A DNA stretch of 64,000 bases from Symbiodinium sp. CCMP2592. Its lineage: Eukaryota; Sar; Dinophyceae; Suessiales; Symbiodiniaceae. The stretch covers positions 646,865-710,864 of the forward strand of contig CAJNDT010000946.1 of the NCBI GenBank assembly GCA_905221615.1, read 5' to 3'. Positions within the stretch are counted from its first letter, which is position 1. Every line of letters begins with the position of its first letter. Positions 38,615-49,309 of this stretch are shown here, in pieces. Both the position numbers and the translations under genes were made by a program. The notes beneath the pieces were generated by a model. The model saw nothing but the letters and a program-made list of their open reading frames with translations. It searched no databases and was not told the origin of the DNA.

Positions 38615-38866
38615 ATGTTAAATCCGGGTTTAATACGGAGACTTTCATGTGCTCGTTGTCGCCTCGGCATCTCGCCGCTGCGTAGCCCGGACCTTTGTCC
38701 CTACGCCACTTGCGCCAGGGGCCTGGACAAACAAGAGTGCGCAGATTTTTGCAGCAACATGCGGAGCTGCACCGGCTTCCAGTTTGAGCCAGGAGGCCAT
38801 TGCATTGCCTTCAGAGCCTTTGCATTAGCAAGTTGCATTAGCCAAAGGATCCAAGCAGCTGAATAG
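38615..38866 (+). CDS. Cys-rich island resembling a PAN/Apple-type module
   Basis: The second half of this frame reads CPYATCARGLDKQECADFCS then NMRSCTGFQFEPGGHCIAFR. The order C...ECADFC...C.GFQF....C resembles PAN/Apple domains, extracellular modules that bind protein or carbohydrate and are common in dinoflagellate secreted proteins. A match by eye only. The exon probably starts near 38680. It lies just upstream of the next candidate gene, and a link is not shown. Confidence 0.4.
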   Translation: MLNPGLIRRLSCARCRLGISPLRSPDLCPYATCARGLDKQECADFCSNMRSCTGFQFEPGGHCIAFRAFALASCISQRIQAAE

Positions 38867-39010
38867 CAGGGTTTCAGGTTCCAAAACCCATTCAAAGTAG
38901 TGTAGTTAGACCCTGAAGCCGTACTGTTGGGCTTTCTTGAACCCTTCTAGAACTGACAGGGTTGCTTTAAGATTTCTGATTCGTTTGATACCACTACGCT
39001 CTGTGTTAAG

Positions 39011-41303
39011 ATGATTACTTTGTCGAGATTCCTTCGTCAGCCCATTTATTCGAGGATCCAGGCCAGAAGCGAAATGGCCAAAGGTAAGCTCGGGTAGCCA
39101 GGGGCCTTGGCATTGACGCAAGTGTACGCTCCCCGCCTAGAATGACAAAAATAATCAAACACCGCGATATACCCAAGTCTTCGTGGTCAGATTTTTTACC
39201 TTGACATTCTTCCTCGAGGACAACCATACACCCCAGAACCGAGTTTATGATTCCTAGACCCAAACCCCAAGACTGCAGAATCGAGTCCATGATCCCTGAA
39301 CCCTAACCCCAAAACCCGCCCCCAAACCCTCAGGCCTGACCCCTCAACCCTGAACCCTAAACCCTATAATAAACCCCAAGCCCCCGAAACCGGCCAGTCT
39401 GTGGCATCTACCTGCATAAGATGCCTGTTCTTGCCGATGACCGTGACAACTACCGCTGCTACGTGAAGAAATCCGTGGCCTGCCTGAGCTTTCAACGTCG
39501 TAAAGGGTCCTAGGTACTGTTAGGATACTTCTGCAAAGCGTAGCAATTCTTAACAAAAAGCAGCCCTACATTCTCTACTATATGGGTACTTTGAGGGGTT
39601 CATCCAGGGATGGAGGGTTCAGGGTCGGTTTGCAGGCAGGGCTCAGGGTGGCAGCCGGTCAAGGTTGAGGGTTAAGGGATTTGGGATAGAATCTAGGAGC
39701 CTTAATAATTACCTATACAGTGAATAATATGCCGATAATATGCTTCCAAACCCTATTCAACCCGTAATAATCAAGGCTCCTATAGTACGGATTTGGGATA
39801 TACAGGATTTAGGAGTTTCGCAAGCTTCCATGCCGCGGAGTCTCGAACCCGACACAGCAATAGGTTTCGCGAGCTACAAGATCGGTATCCCTAAGGGTCC
39901 CTGTGCCCTAGTATATACCTTGGCCGTAAAGTAGGCCCAGATATTATATATGAAGTTTGGGCCAAAGTATATTCTGGTTGGGTATGTAGATCCCCAGGGT
40001 ATATGGTAGCCGAGAATCGCTTATCTCGATGGCTGTCATTTTTGCGGGGGCTTGGGTATAGGGATAATTAGTGGCTCAGGTCTCATGCTTCTGTGCCCTG
40101 AGAGTCCCGGTGCACGAATAGTATAAACTTCCAGACTTTGGGCCCCAAAGTAGCTAAGTAGGGACTACTTTAGGCCAACGTGTATGCTAGTTGGGTACAT
40201 GGACCCTTAATTGGGGTTAGGGCCGTAGCCAGGAGCCGTTCTGCGTATTGCTTGCCGCCTGAAGGAACAATGGGGCTGAAGATTTCGACTCACCCGAAAC
40301 CCTAAAGCCTGTCAGAGCTGGGATTTGGAATGCCGTCTTGTATTGTCTGAAGAGTCGCTTGATCCCACATCCAGAAGCCTACTAAACCTTGAACTAAACC
40401 CCCAAACCCCTAAACCCGAAACCCTAAACCATACACTCAACCCCGAAACCCTCTCACCAAACCCCTAAACCCTAAACCCCCACTCTGAACCCCCAGCCTT
40501 TTAGAGCCGCGTCCCCTAGATCCTTGAGCCATATCTAAAGCTCCAAACACTGTGCTTCGGTATAATTCCAAGCATCCCCCCAAACCCTACTATAAACTAA
40601 GCCCTAGACCCCCCCCAAAAGCCCTAAACCCCAACCCCCAAGAAGCCGTAAACCCTAAGCCCTAAACCCTAAACCCCAGCAACAACCTGGACCCTAAGGA
40701 ACCTACCTTTTTAGGGTTCCCTAATATGATTTCTTTATAGAAGTCCTTAAAAAGGTAGGTTACGTGGGGTTAAGGAAAGTCATGCGTGGCAAGCTGAGGC
40801 CGCGATTGAGGCCAACGTGCCACTCCCGCCTCAAGCCGCCCGGCCGAAGCCCGCTGCCAAGGCCGGGGCAGGGTTTAGGCCCTTTAAGGGTTCTATAAGG
40901 GATACTATAAGGTTTGGGTTGGTTTAGGGTTTAGGGCTTTAGGCTTTAGGATTTTATGGTTTAGGGTTTTGGGGCCTACCTTAACCCTGAATAACATACT
41001 TTTTTAGGGTTCCTTATTATGATTTCCTAATATAAGTCCTTAAAAAGGAAGGTTATTCGGGGTTAAGGTAGGGTTTAGGGCTGAGGGTTTAGGTTTAGGG
41101 CTTGGGGCTTATTGTAAGGGTTTAGGGCTTAGGGTTTAGGGCTTAGGGCTTATTGTTTAGGGTTTAGAGCTTATAGGGCTTTTAGTTTAGGGTTTAGGGC
41201 TTCGGGTTTAGAGTTAAAGGTTTAGGGGAAGCCCCGGTTCAATCTCTGGGACGACCTCGAGCTGGCCCCAACCAACGAGCCCAGCGAGAATTGCCTTGAG
41301 TAA
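39011..41303 (+). CDS. candidate complete gene, six exons, 151 residues, possibly mitochondrial
   Basis: Exons 39011-39083, 39398-39499, 39825-39879, 40316-40376, 40775-40861 and 41226-41303 join in frame from ATG to TAA (456 nt). The protein starts MITLSRFLRQPIYSRIQARS, rich in Arg/Ser with few acids, as in a mitochondrial presequence. The middle reads CGIYLHKMPVLADDRDNYRC with further Cys residues, then AGIWNAVLYCLKSRLIPHPE. The end is Ala/Pro-rich (EANVPLPPQAARPKPAAK) and closes FNLWDDLELAPTNEPSENCL. Donors are GT (GTAAGC), GT (GTAAAG), GA (GATCGG), GC (GCCTAC), GC (GCCGGG). A family IV MITE ends exactly at the acceptor of exon 5. No family recognised. The size and leader would suit a small subunit of a mitochondrial complex, which is inference. 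Confidence 0.5.
40688..40774. repeat. MITE family IV copy ending at a splice acceptor
   Basis: The arms TGGACCCTAAGGAACCTACC and GTAGGTTACGTGGGGTTAAG. The final AG is the acceptor proposed for 40775. Confidence 0.8.
40975..41072. repeat. MITE family IV copy
   Basis: The arms CCTACCTTAACCCTGAATAA and TTATTCGGGGTTAAGGTAGG, inside the last proposed intron of the 39011 gene. Confidence 0.85.
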
Positions 41304-42110
41304 TCGGGACTCATAGACCTAGAGGCTCATAGCCCCTTTCGGGGTGCCTAGTCTAATGGTTAGGATCGGTTATATACAAAAGTACGTACCCACAAAATGA
41401 GGTGGGGTAGGGTATGAGCACTTATGAGCCTACAGGAATATCATAACGGTCTACTGGGCTCTTGTCGGTTTCGTGGTCTACTCAGTGACCTTATCCGGAA
41501 CCCTTTTTTGTTGTGTTGTGGGTGCTTTTTTGCTGTTCGTGCTCTCCGGGCGGCGGGCAGCGAGTGAGTGAGTGAGTGAGTGAGCCCACCCGCAGCAAAG
41601 AAAATAAGCGCGCTGCGGACCCTCGGGGTCGCTTCGCCGTGGATGCCCGGAGGCGGCCGCCAGCAAGTGAGTGAGCGAACTTGGCGCGCACCCGCAACAA
41701 AAAAATGAACGCACTGGATTCCGCCTGAACCCCCGCGGGCAACGGCGCACCCACAGAAAAAGCAAACGCGTGGCGCACCCGCAGCAAAAAAAACGCACCC
41801 CCCGGCTGGCCGGCCCAGGCCCCGCCCCCCCACGGTTCCGGGAGACCAATTGGATTCCCCATACCTGGTCCTCAGGCGAAGGCAGGGCTAAGGGTCAACC
41901 TGCAAGACGCCCGACAGCTTCTGGCTGCGATGCCCAGCCATGAATGTATCGCTCCACAGACACAAAAAGACACACGGTGTTCTGCTTTGCCGTGGTACCT
42001 GACAGCTAACCATAAAACTAGGTACGGCTAGGGTATGAGCCTCTAGGTAGCCTCCCAGTTCCACGTGAACGAGACTGATGATCCAAGAGATGCACAATGA
42101 TTCCGACGCA
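41304..42110. other. GC-rich stretch with repeated CACCCGCAGCAAA motif
   Basis: GAGT repeats (about 41563-41584) and four copies of a (G)CACCCGCAGCAA-like motif lie between 41580 and 41790. Three minus-strand frames stay open together over about 370 bp, a sign of high GC and few A/T codons rather than coding. No gene is called. Confidence 0.5.
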
Positions 42111-42113
42111 AGC

Positions 42114-42217
42114 GAATATAGGGGCCTAAATAGTTAATTACCCATACTATTGTGGGGGTTCCTGATTATATCTATAATGGCCCCCAAAATCCCATTCCAA
42201 TTAAGGCCCCTATATTT
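42114..42217. repeat. MITE family III copy
   Basis: The arms AATATAGGGGCCTAAATAGT and ATTAAGGCCCCTATATTT. Confidence 0.8.
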
Positions 42218-42229
42218 AGCCCAAGAGCA

Positions 42230-42487
42230 TCAACACTTCGACCGGCGATCCGTTTGCCAAACCTTGACGGCGGTGAGAGGATGAGGCTGCGAGGCTTTGT
42301 TGCCTTTGCCACCTTTCACGTTGACTGAGAGCTGTTTCAGACGCCTTTGCTTCTGTTCCATGCGGAAGACTCGCCAGGATCGGACGATTTCTTGTTGTGC
42401 CGAGGACGAACTGCTACGTGTTGTGCCTGTGGCTTTGCCAGCGACTTCTCTCAACCGAATCCTGAACCACATCCAACATACCGCCAC
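42230..42487 (-). CDS. coding-like frame, strand uncertain
   Basis: The minus frame reads EIVRSWRVFRMEQKQRRLKQ within a Ser/Lys-rich context and starts at ATG 42487. Plus-strand frames are open too. It is repeat-free. I rate it as possible only. Confidence 0.25.
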   Translation of the reverse strand: MAVCWMWFRIRLREVAGKATGTTRSSSSSAQQEIVRSWRVFRMEQKQRRLKQLSVNVKGGKGNKASQPHPLTAVKVWQTDRRSKC

Positions 42488-42687
42488 ACCCTAAAACCTA
42501 AAGCTTACACGGAGCCTTCTAATTACGAAGCCAATACATGAGCTCACCGCTAGATCTGCAACCCTGAACTCTGCACTGCTTAAACCCATAAAGCGCTTGG
42601 AACTCTCACGGAAGAACCCTTACAGAGTCCTTGTGCAACATTGATTTTACAAGGTAAAGGAGCCCTACAAATGCCCTTCTATACTCC

Positions 42688-42800
42688 CTAAGAGGGTCCA
42701 TATACACGACTATTATGGAATTAGGTCCCCAAAGTCATTGTTAGGATGGTCTTTTGGGACCTCATTCCATAGTGGTACTATACAAGGACCCTCTGTCCCT
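42688..42800. repeat. palindromic MITE
   Basis: The arms AGAGGGTCCATATACACGAC and TACTATACAAGGACCCTCTG. A half copy lies at about 37110. Confidence 0.75.
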
Positions 42801-42839
42801 AAATGCTTGAAAAAAACCTTACACCCTGAACCTTGCAGC

Positions 42840-42934
42840 CGGTAAAGGTTCCCCGTCGTCCGGCGCCGGGGAGGCCAGTGTACGACCCGAACATGTACAC
42901 TCCACCTCCGTGCCTCACCTTTTTGACGACATGA
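42840..42934 (+). CDS. candidate last exon, Pro-rich
   Basis: After a TTGCAG acceptor the frame reads PVKVPRRPAPGRPVYDPNMY then TPPPCLTFLTT and stops. A second frame (GKGSPSSGAGEASVRPEHVH) is also open. The Pro/Arg composition makes the first reading more likely. Confidence 0.35.
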
Positions 42935-42999
42935 AGCCTGCAAGGGTTTAGGGGTTTAGGGTTCGTAGATGATGTAGGGGTGCATAGTACTAGGGAATA

Positions 43000-43125
43000 G
43001 GGCTCCTACTTCACCTTAAACTACCTAAAGCTTAGATTTTTGTGGGTTCTGACGATAAACCCTAATATGGAATTTATAGGAATCCTACAAGGCTCTACAA
43101 AAATATAGGTTTTGGTAGGTTAGGG
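43000..43125. repeat. imperfect palindromic element
   Basis: CTACCTAAAGCTTAGATTTT faces AAAATATAGGTTTTGGTAGG. A relative lies near 33400-33460. Confidence 0.6.
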
Positions 43126-43772
43126 CAGTTGCTACCAAAACGTAACGGAGCCCTTATGGTCCTTAATAGTGGCTATGTAGGGCATGTTAGACTGTAGTTG
43201 GGGGGTCTAGGTAGGGTTTCGTGCTTGGGGTAACGACTTGCTGCTCAAAGGTTCTGTAAATATGTACCATCTGCTTGTTTAGAGCACAGGTCCACAGACT
43301 CACGATGTGTTATGACAGGGCTCTGGTAGGGAAGTGTTGAGTTTAGAATTTCGTTACGCTAGACACGAAACCCCTAAACCCTATTAGGGGCCTGAGCCCC
43401 CAGACTTGAACGAAAGCCCCAGAAAGTGACAAGGCAGCTTAGCTCTCATGCTTCGGGTAGCTAGGGGTTCAGGCCCTAGCTACATTAGGGTTTAGGGTCC
43501 GTGCAGTTGTAGAGCCTCACATCCTAACAGACGGGGGCTGACTACTCGCTAATACTATTTCTTAGGGTTTCGTGATATACGTGTACTAATACACCCCCCG
43601 GCCACTCCGTTGAAAAAGGAGGGAGTCCCATCACCAAGGGCCTTATGTTCAACCCCTAGGGTAGCCCTTGTTAGGGTAGCCCTTATCAAAGCTCTTGTAG
43701 AAGCCGTAAAAGAGCCCTTCAAAGGAACGAGGCACCCATGTTAGGGACTTACACCTCATCCCCACCGTTTAT

Positions 43773-43878
43773 GTGGGAGTTTCCGAAAATAGGGGAACCC
43801 AATATAGTACCCTAAGTAGTAGGATCCTTACTTTAAGGACCCCAAAATTAAGGTACCCCGAATTTTTGGAAACTCCCA
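43773..43878. repeat. intact MITE family XVI (106 bp)
   Basis: The ends TGGGAGTTTCCGAAAATAGG and TTTTTGGAAACTCCCA. This is the model for the element that the copia retrotransposon split at 21606/32633. A diverged copy lies at 62843-62939. Confidence 0.85.
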
Positions 43879-43883
43879 TGCAG

Positions 43884-43968
43884 GTTTGGTTTCAGGGAGT
43901 CGCCTCCCGAGATGGGGCTCTAAGATTTTGGGGCGCCGGGTGTGAAGCTCATGACTGCCTATACTACT
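43884..43968 (+). CDS. candidate exon bounded by two MITEs
   Basis: The frame reads VWFQGVASRDGALRFWGAGC then EAHDCLYY. It starts five bases after the family XVI MITE (GCAG acceptor) and ends where the next MITE begins (GC donor, ACT before GCTGATGG). No family recognised. Confidence 0.4.
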
Positions 43969-44067
43969 GCTGATGGACAAAATCCTGCATGACCTTAAGG
44001 ACTCTAAACTATGGGAAATATGGGATATTCCTTATAATGGGTCATGCAGGATTTTCTCCATCAACAG
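43968..44067. repeat. MITE family VIIIb copy
   Basis: The arms TGATGGACAAAATCCTGCAT and ATGCAGGATTTTCTCCATCA. Confidence 0.85.
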
Positions 44068-44231
44068 TATTTTGGGGTTTCCGTATCATAGTTAGAGTAT
44101 AAGGGGCCCTCAAAATCCCGTTCTAATTACTCACGCGCCTATAGTAAGGTTTGGGGTTTTGACTCAGGGTTTGGATCTTGGGGTTCGCCTTAGGACTTTT
44201 GGGGCTCAGGAGGGTTTGAGTTTTGCAAGTT

Positions 44232-44345
44232 GTAACCCAAAGGACCCAAAGGATGTCTATAGTAGAATAGGGTTGCTATAATAGGAGATACTACTATGAT
44301 TTGGGAAAGCATCCCCCATAACAGTACCTAGGATTCTTTGGGTAA
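44232..44345. repeat. palindromic element
   Basis: TAACCCAAAGGACCCAAAGG faces CCTAGGATTCTTTGGGTAA. Confidence 0.65.
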
Positions 44346-44402
44346 TGATTTAGGGTTCAGGGGTTGGCATCTGGGGCTCAGGTTTTGAAGATCAATCGTT
44401 TA

Positions 44403-44597
44403 GGGCCTACCTTTACCACCAAAGGGCTTATATTAGCCTTGAGATCCCAATACTCCTTAATTCAGGAGTATACCTTCATAAACCACAATATACAGCCCTC
44501 TTTACTTTAAGGTATACTTCCTGAATTAAGGGGTATTGGGACCGCTGGGAGGAAATCAGATTAATTGAACCCCAAAAAGGTAGGTTTCTTAGGGCCT
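44403..44597. repeat. MITE family IV copy interrupted by family IX
   Basis: GGGCCTACCTTTACCACCAA opens and CCAAAAAGGTAGGTTTCTTA closes the outer element. A complete palindrome (44445-44541, TCCCAATACTCCTTAATTCA arms) is inserted in it. Confidence 0.7.
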
Positions 44598-44628
44598 AAG
44601 GCTTGGGTTTCACACTTCTGAGACCATG

Positions 44629-45264
44629 GCCTTGCCTCGCAAAAAGCACGCGTAAGACCCTGAACCCACCCAGAGATCCGAATACCCCTCAGTTAAGGAA
44701 TATACCTTAAAATCTAGGGGGCTTGATATTATGGTTTATGGTGTACTTAATCAAGGGGTAATTATTGGGATCCCTACTTGGGCAATTGGAGAGCTTTAAA
44801 CTTTTGGCTTTATGTAGCTGGTCTAACCTACAAAGTCTGAACTTCTTTTGGGCCTGGTTATTGGAGAAGAGAGGATCTCAAGGCAAGTTGGTGCTTTGGG
44901 GTTGGCTTGCTTTTGTGCTTTAGGCGATGTCCAGGGAGTTGCTCGGTCAGTGGGCATTGTGTTTTTGTTTAAGGGTCTAGGGTTTATAGGGTTTCGGGTG
45001 TAGGGTCTGGGGTTTGGCGGCATTGGATGTAGGGAACCAACGAACCTTCTTCGGCTGTTAAATGATAGGATAATTCTGGTTATAATATAGGTTTATAGTC
45101 GATTTATAGATAGACTAGACCCTAAACCGATTTGTAGATAGACTAGACCCTAAACCCAGCATGAATCACACCAAAGTTGCTGGGATCAAGGAGTCCGGGA
45201 TGCTTTGGCTTCGGGTTCGAGTTTAAGGTTTAGGGTTTAGGGATTTAATATGCTTGATCCAGAC
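44629..45264. other. weak start-like signal and repeats
   Basis: A possible first exon reads MALPRKKHA with a GTAAGA donor near 44652, but it is only nine codons. The rest is a diverged family IX element (about 44670-44772), a copy of the TTGGAGAGCTTTAAACTT repeat (about 44787-44870) and TTTAGGG motifs. Confidence 0.3.
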
Positions 45265-45377
45265 ATATGGGTGGTTGTCAGTCAAATTCTGGTCTCTTTT
45301 TGGGTCCCTAATATAAAACGGCACCTAATATTCAGGGTACCCCAATAAGGGACCCTAAGCTTGACAACTACCCATAT
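45265..45377. repeat. MITE family VII copy
   Basis: The arms ATATGGGTGGTTGTCAGTCA and AAGCTTGACAACTACCCATA. Confidence 0.8.
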
Positions 45378-45419
45378 ACATTAACAAAACTCTTCATCGG
45401 TCGATAATTTGAACTGCCT

Positions 45420-45837
45420 AGATTAGTCGCACTGTCGCATTTCTCTTCCCCCCTGCAACACACCGTAAGCAAAGAGAACTGAGGACCCGAACGCGGGTTG
45501 TGGTCCCTGGCGCAGGGTACCACGGCCATCACACCATCAGGCAACTTGTTTCTTTACCTGCCACTGTTGGTATAGTGTTTTGTTTACTGTTGAACGCTGA
45601 TCAGGATGCCCCCCAAACAAATGCAAGTATCCTGAGTAAGTGCTTGTCCGGTGCGAACTCCCAATGATATTCTAGGTAAAAGAAGCGTGAAAAACAGAAT
45701 GCCGGCTGTCCGTAGCTGCTTACATTCAGAGCACATCCCGTTGGCTTAAAAACAGGCCGGAGAGACTTCTAAAAATGCCGGGACCCCGAACAAATCGCTT
45801 TGTGACCTTTGCCAAGAAAATGGCGGAAATTCTTTAA
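45420..45837 (+). CDS. repeat-free coding-like cluster
   Basis: Two frames stand out. 45420-45667 reads ...RKQRELRTRTRVVVPGAGYH then a hydrophobic stretch (LPATVGIVFCLLL) to TGA. 45692-45837 reads STSRWLKNRPERLLKMPGPR then TNRFVTFAKKMAEIL to TAA; its end looks like a real C-terminus. I could not build a joined model. Confidence 0.3.
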
Positions 45838-45939
45838 CAAACAACAGTGGTGCCCAAAACGAGGGGGTAAAGATAAATTTAAATTAACGCTCGGGTTCTA
45901 GCCGGAGTTCCGTGCGGGGGTTTGGGCCTGGGGTGTCAG

Positions 45940-46930
45940 AATATAGGGGCCTCAGTACTGAGAATAGGGTTTGGGCGGCCCTTTGTACCACAATTATAAT
46001 AGGAACCCCCCCCAACGTGGTATAGGTCAGGTATATTATTTAGGCACCTTTAATATGCGTCTTGGCTTAGGTGGTGATGGGATGTCACCCTAAAGCATGT
46101 CAGCCAGGAGTGCAGAGTTGTTTTGTAGGTACGACCCTTTGGTTGCCAAGCCCTACTCCCTCAACCCTATACCCTACTTAAAGGGTCATGGGGCTTAGTA
46201 ACTAGGGTTATAAATATGGTAACTATATTTATAAATACTTATAACCCCAATTAGGGGACTTATAACGTTACTTACTAAGTCCCCTGATCCTCCAAGTAGA
46301 CCACCCTGTGGTTCTGACCCAAGGGCCTGAGTGGCTAACCTTTAACCTTTTGGGCCTTGTATAATCCTACCTAGGATGCCCAGTAGTACCCTTATTCCCT
46401 TTTGTGCAGTCCTAGGTTCCTTATAAAGTTACCCAATACCAAAAGAGAGGCCTTTTTATTCTTAGGTTACTGGGTATCCTAGAAAGGTTAACCTTCTTTG
46501 GGCTAGGGTACTCATGGCCCTAAGTGACATGAACCACCCGTTAAGATCCCTTAAACGATCCCTCCTAAAGGAACCCTAAGATCCCTTTATAGGAGAACTT
46601 TTAAAGGGAACCCTTTGGGTGCGATGGTATCTGTCTGGGGGCTTAGTAAGTAGGTTCAAAGTAGAGCTATACGTACCCTAAATGGAGTTACCCCAATTAT
46701 AACCCTGTAGGCTTTAGGGGTGGGTGTTCTGTGCACGTTCCCTGGTTTTTCAGGGTTTAAGTTTGCAGGTTGGGGTTCAGGTTTAATATATACTTATAAA
46801 CGACTTACTAAGACCCCTAAACCCTAAACCCAAAACCCTAAAACCCTAAACCCTAAACCCCTAAACCCTAAACCCTAAACCCTCCAAGTGGTCATAGGGG
46901 GAGGCCTTCTGGAGCCGGGCCAATGGGCTG
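45940..46930. other. repeats without a supported gene
   Basis: It holds a family III relative (about 45940-46058), a family XII relative (about 46180-46300), a block AGTCCTAGGTTCCTT/AAAGTTACCCAATACC also found at 11320-11400, and CCCTAAA runs (46805-46890). Confidence 0.5.
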
Positions 46931-46932
46931 AG

Positions 46933-48865
46933 GGCTTCAGGCAAAGGGTCGCGGGACTCAATTCGGAAACAAACATCACAAGTATCCCAGCTGCGGGGTA
47001 CCATAGCCCAGAGGCCCCGTAGTAGTTCCTTTTGGGGCTTCAATATATAGAATCCTATAAGGTAATCCCCAAAAGGAACTACTATGGGGCCTTTGGGTAG
47101 GTATAACCCAATGTCTTGGCAAGACCCCTACTAAATAGGCCCGCATGGTTATTGACCGGGCGTACCGTTAGACCTTGGATACCTGTAACCCAAAGGCTCC
47201 ATGTACCCATATAATATACACTTAGGCCTTAAAGTACCTATATAGGGACCCCTTTAAGGCCAAAGTATCCACTATAAAGGTACATGGAGCCTTTGGGTAA
47301 GGCACCAGATTAGAAGCCGTCGGCCTCGCAAACCAGAAGAAGCCATGCAGTTTTGAGAACCAGTTCAATATTTCGAGTTTCAAAGGTATTAATTATCCCT
47401 AAACCCTAAAACCTGAATAGGTACTAATTATCCCTAAGCCCTATAACCTGAATAGGTATTAATTATCCCTAAACCCTAAAACCTGGGGGTATTTCACTAT
47501 AACTATGGTAAGGAACCCCCAAAACCCTATTTTGAATATTAAGGCCCCTACATTATGCAAAGTCACCGGACAGCAAATCTTGCTGTCTGCAAACAAACCC
47601 CTATTTGGGCCCTAAGCCCTAAACCCTAAACTATTTTGGCTCCTCAAGTCTACCGGAGGCCTGCCGCCACGAAGACTGATGAGGAGAAGCTGGAAGAGGC
47701 ATAGGGTTTACCTGGACCCTATGAAACCCACCTTTTTAGGGCTCCTGAATATTGTTGCGTTTTGTAAGTCCTTAAACAGGTAGGTTATTCGGGGTTAAGG
47801 TAGGGGGGGGGCATGCAAGCGTTTATTCGTGTGACGTAGGCCTCTGTCGCGCCGAACGCACTCGGAAGCGATAGTGTCGACCGCGACGTTGATTATAGCA
47901 TCGCTGCTCCTTTCATATACCGACCGACACTGGTGACTTGTTCCTGCCCTTGTACACTGTGTCACTTTGGGCCGGGATTCTGGGGTTGATCACAAAGTGT
48001 CATGCCCGAAGCGTTAAGCACAGAGCGTTTACAGTGTATGTAGGCTTGCATGGTTTAGATGTTCAATCGGGACACGTTTATGAACTTCTGCTGTCATTAT
48101 ACGTTGAAGGGGGAATTTTTGTCAGGTTCTCTGGTGTCCTCATGGGGCTTGAAGGGTCCAAAGACTTAGGCTCGGAAAGGGTGGTCGGGATTCGCGTCTT
48201 TCGGGGTTTCAGGTTTAGGGTTTTGGGGGGGTTTAGGGTTTAGGCTGTTCACCGCAATATAGATGACAACAGCCCTGCACTTACCCCGAAGCAGAGTAGG
48301 TAACCTTTTTGAAGTAGTATTAATCCCTATAAGCCCAATATACTCCCGTGGATTAACCTGAGGTTTTGGGGCACACTGGAAAAGTAGGATGCATTTTGGG
48401 TTTCAGGGTTGGGTGTTTCAGGGTTCCAGGGATTGAGTGTTCGTGCTCAATTTTTCTGGACCCCGGTCCGGTCTAAAGCCTGAACCCTTAGGGCATCGGA
48501 CAGATCCGGAAGAATTCAGCTTCCTGATGTACCGTCCTTCTTGGTCGTCTTACGCATATGATAGGCGAGGGCTCGCAGGCAACACTGACATCTGATCCCA
48601 AATTCCAAGCCTTTATTTATATGACCCAAGCAGCGAACCTTCAACCGCAAACTGCGATGCTAATCCTAATCCCGCCTAAGCCCAAAATTCTAAACAAACC
48701 CTTGAACCTATATACCCTAAACCCTAAACTCTGAACTTCGATCCATAACCCCTCCATCCCAATATTGACCTCCGCCCCTGTGTGTTCTGCACTCAGGCAG
48801 CCGTCCCTGATGGCGCCAATGAAAAGGCGTCCTCGGACGACTCGACTCTTAGGATTCACTCATAA
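46933..48865 (+). CDS. candidate multi-exon gene, 3' part (unknown function)
   Basis: Exons 46933-46997, 47139-47166, 47302-47385, 47649-47698 and 48797-48865 join in frame to TAA. Readings: LQAKGRGTQFGNKHHKYPSC, then ARMVIDRAY, TRLEAVGLANQKKPCSFENQ, YRRPAATKTDEEKLEE and AAVPDGANEKASSDDSTLRI. The protein is basic at first and acidic at the end. Donors are GT, GT, GT and GC (GAG before GCATAG). The first two introns each contain one complete MITE (47007-47097 and 47189-47297). I do not recognise it. The long last intron (1.1 kb) contains other open islands (47840-48220 and 48500-48595), so exons may be missing there. Confidence 0.4.
47007..47097. repeat. MITE family VI copy inside an intron
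   Basis: The arms CCCAGAGGCCCCGTAGTAGT and ACTACTATGGGGCCTTTGGG. It lies nine bases after the proposed donor at 46998. Confidence 0.85.
47189..47297. repeat. MITE family I copy (109 bp) inside an intron
   Basis: The arms CCCAAAGGCTCCATGTACCC and GGTACATGGAGCCTTTGGG. It ends four bases before the proposed exon at 47302. Confidence 0.9.
47840..48235 (+). CDS. coding-like cluster, partly hydrophobic
   Basis: Two overlapping frames look coding. One, from about 47842, reads SVAPNALGSDSVDRDVDYSI then AAPFIYRPTLVTC. The other, 47938-48235, reads LPLYTVSLWAGILGLITKCH and later HVYELLLSLYVEGGIFVRFS, with membrane-like stretches. They may be separate exons. Confidence 0.3.
48500..48595 (+). CDS. coding-like island
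   Basis: The frame reads TDPEEFSFLMYRPSWSSYAY then DRRGLAGNTDI and stops. Repeat-free and protein-like; not placed in a gene model. Confidence 0.3.
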   Translation, partial: TDPEEFSFLMYRPSWSSYAYDRRGLAGNTDI

Positions 48866-49309
48866 TTATCACCGAAAACCTAAAGTTACAGGACTTATAG
48901 AAAGAACTCCAGATATGATAAGGAACCCCGAGAAAGGTAGTACGGTTGGTTTTTGCGGGTTTAGGGTTTGTGGGCGTATGGTTTTCCCAGATCTTCCAGA
49001 TCCTTTAATTGCTTGTAATGGATACGTCCTAAACCATATCAGAGATCCGATCAGAGTGCATGGCATCTTTTGAAGATCTGGGTAACTTCTCAACTCTTAG
49101 GGTGTAGGGCTTATGGTTCAGTGCAGTCCCTTTGCCGGGTTGGTTTGAGGGTCCCGGTTCTGTAAGCATACTATCAGGCTTGCTACAATGTCTTCTACAA
49201 GGTCTCTATGAGGGGTCTACGGTTAATAGAAAGGTTTAGAGTTCAACAAGTTTGGCATTAGTTCTTAGAGGGTTGGGTACAAGCCAGATCGACCCTGGAT
49301 CCTAAAAAA

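Noticed and set aside
41441..41862. Three minus-strand frames of more than 120 codons
   Set aside because: They overlap each other in all three frames over a GC-rich repeat block; no frame is favoured.
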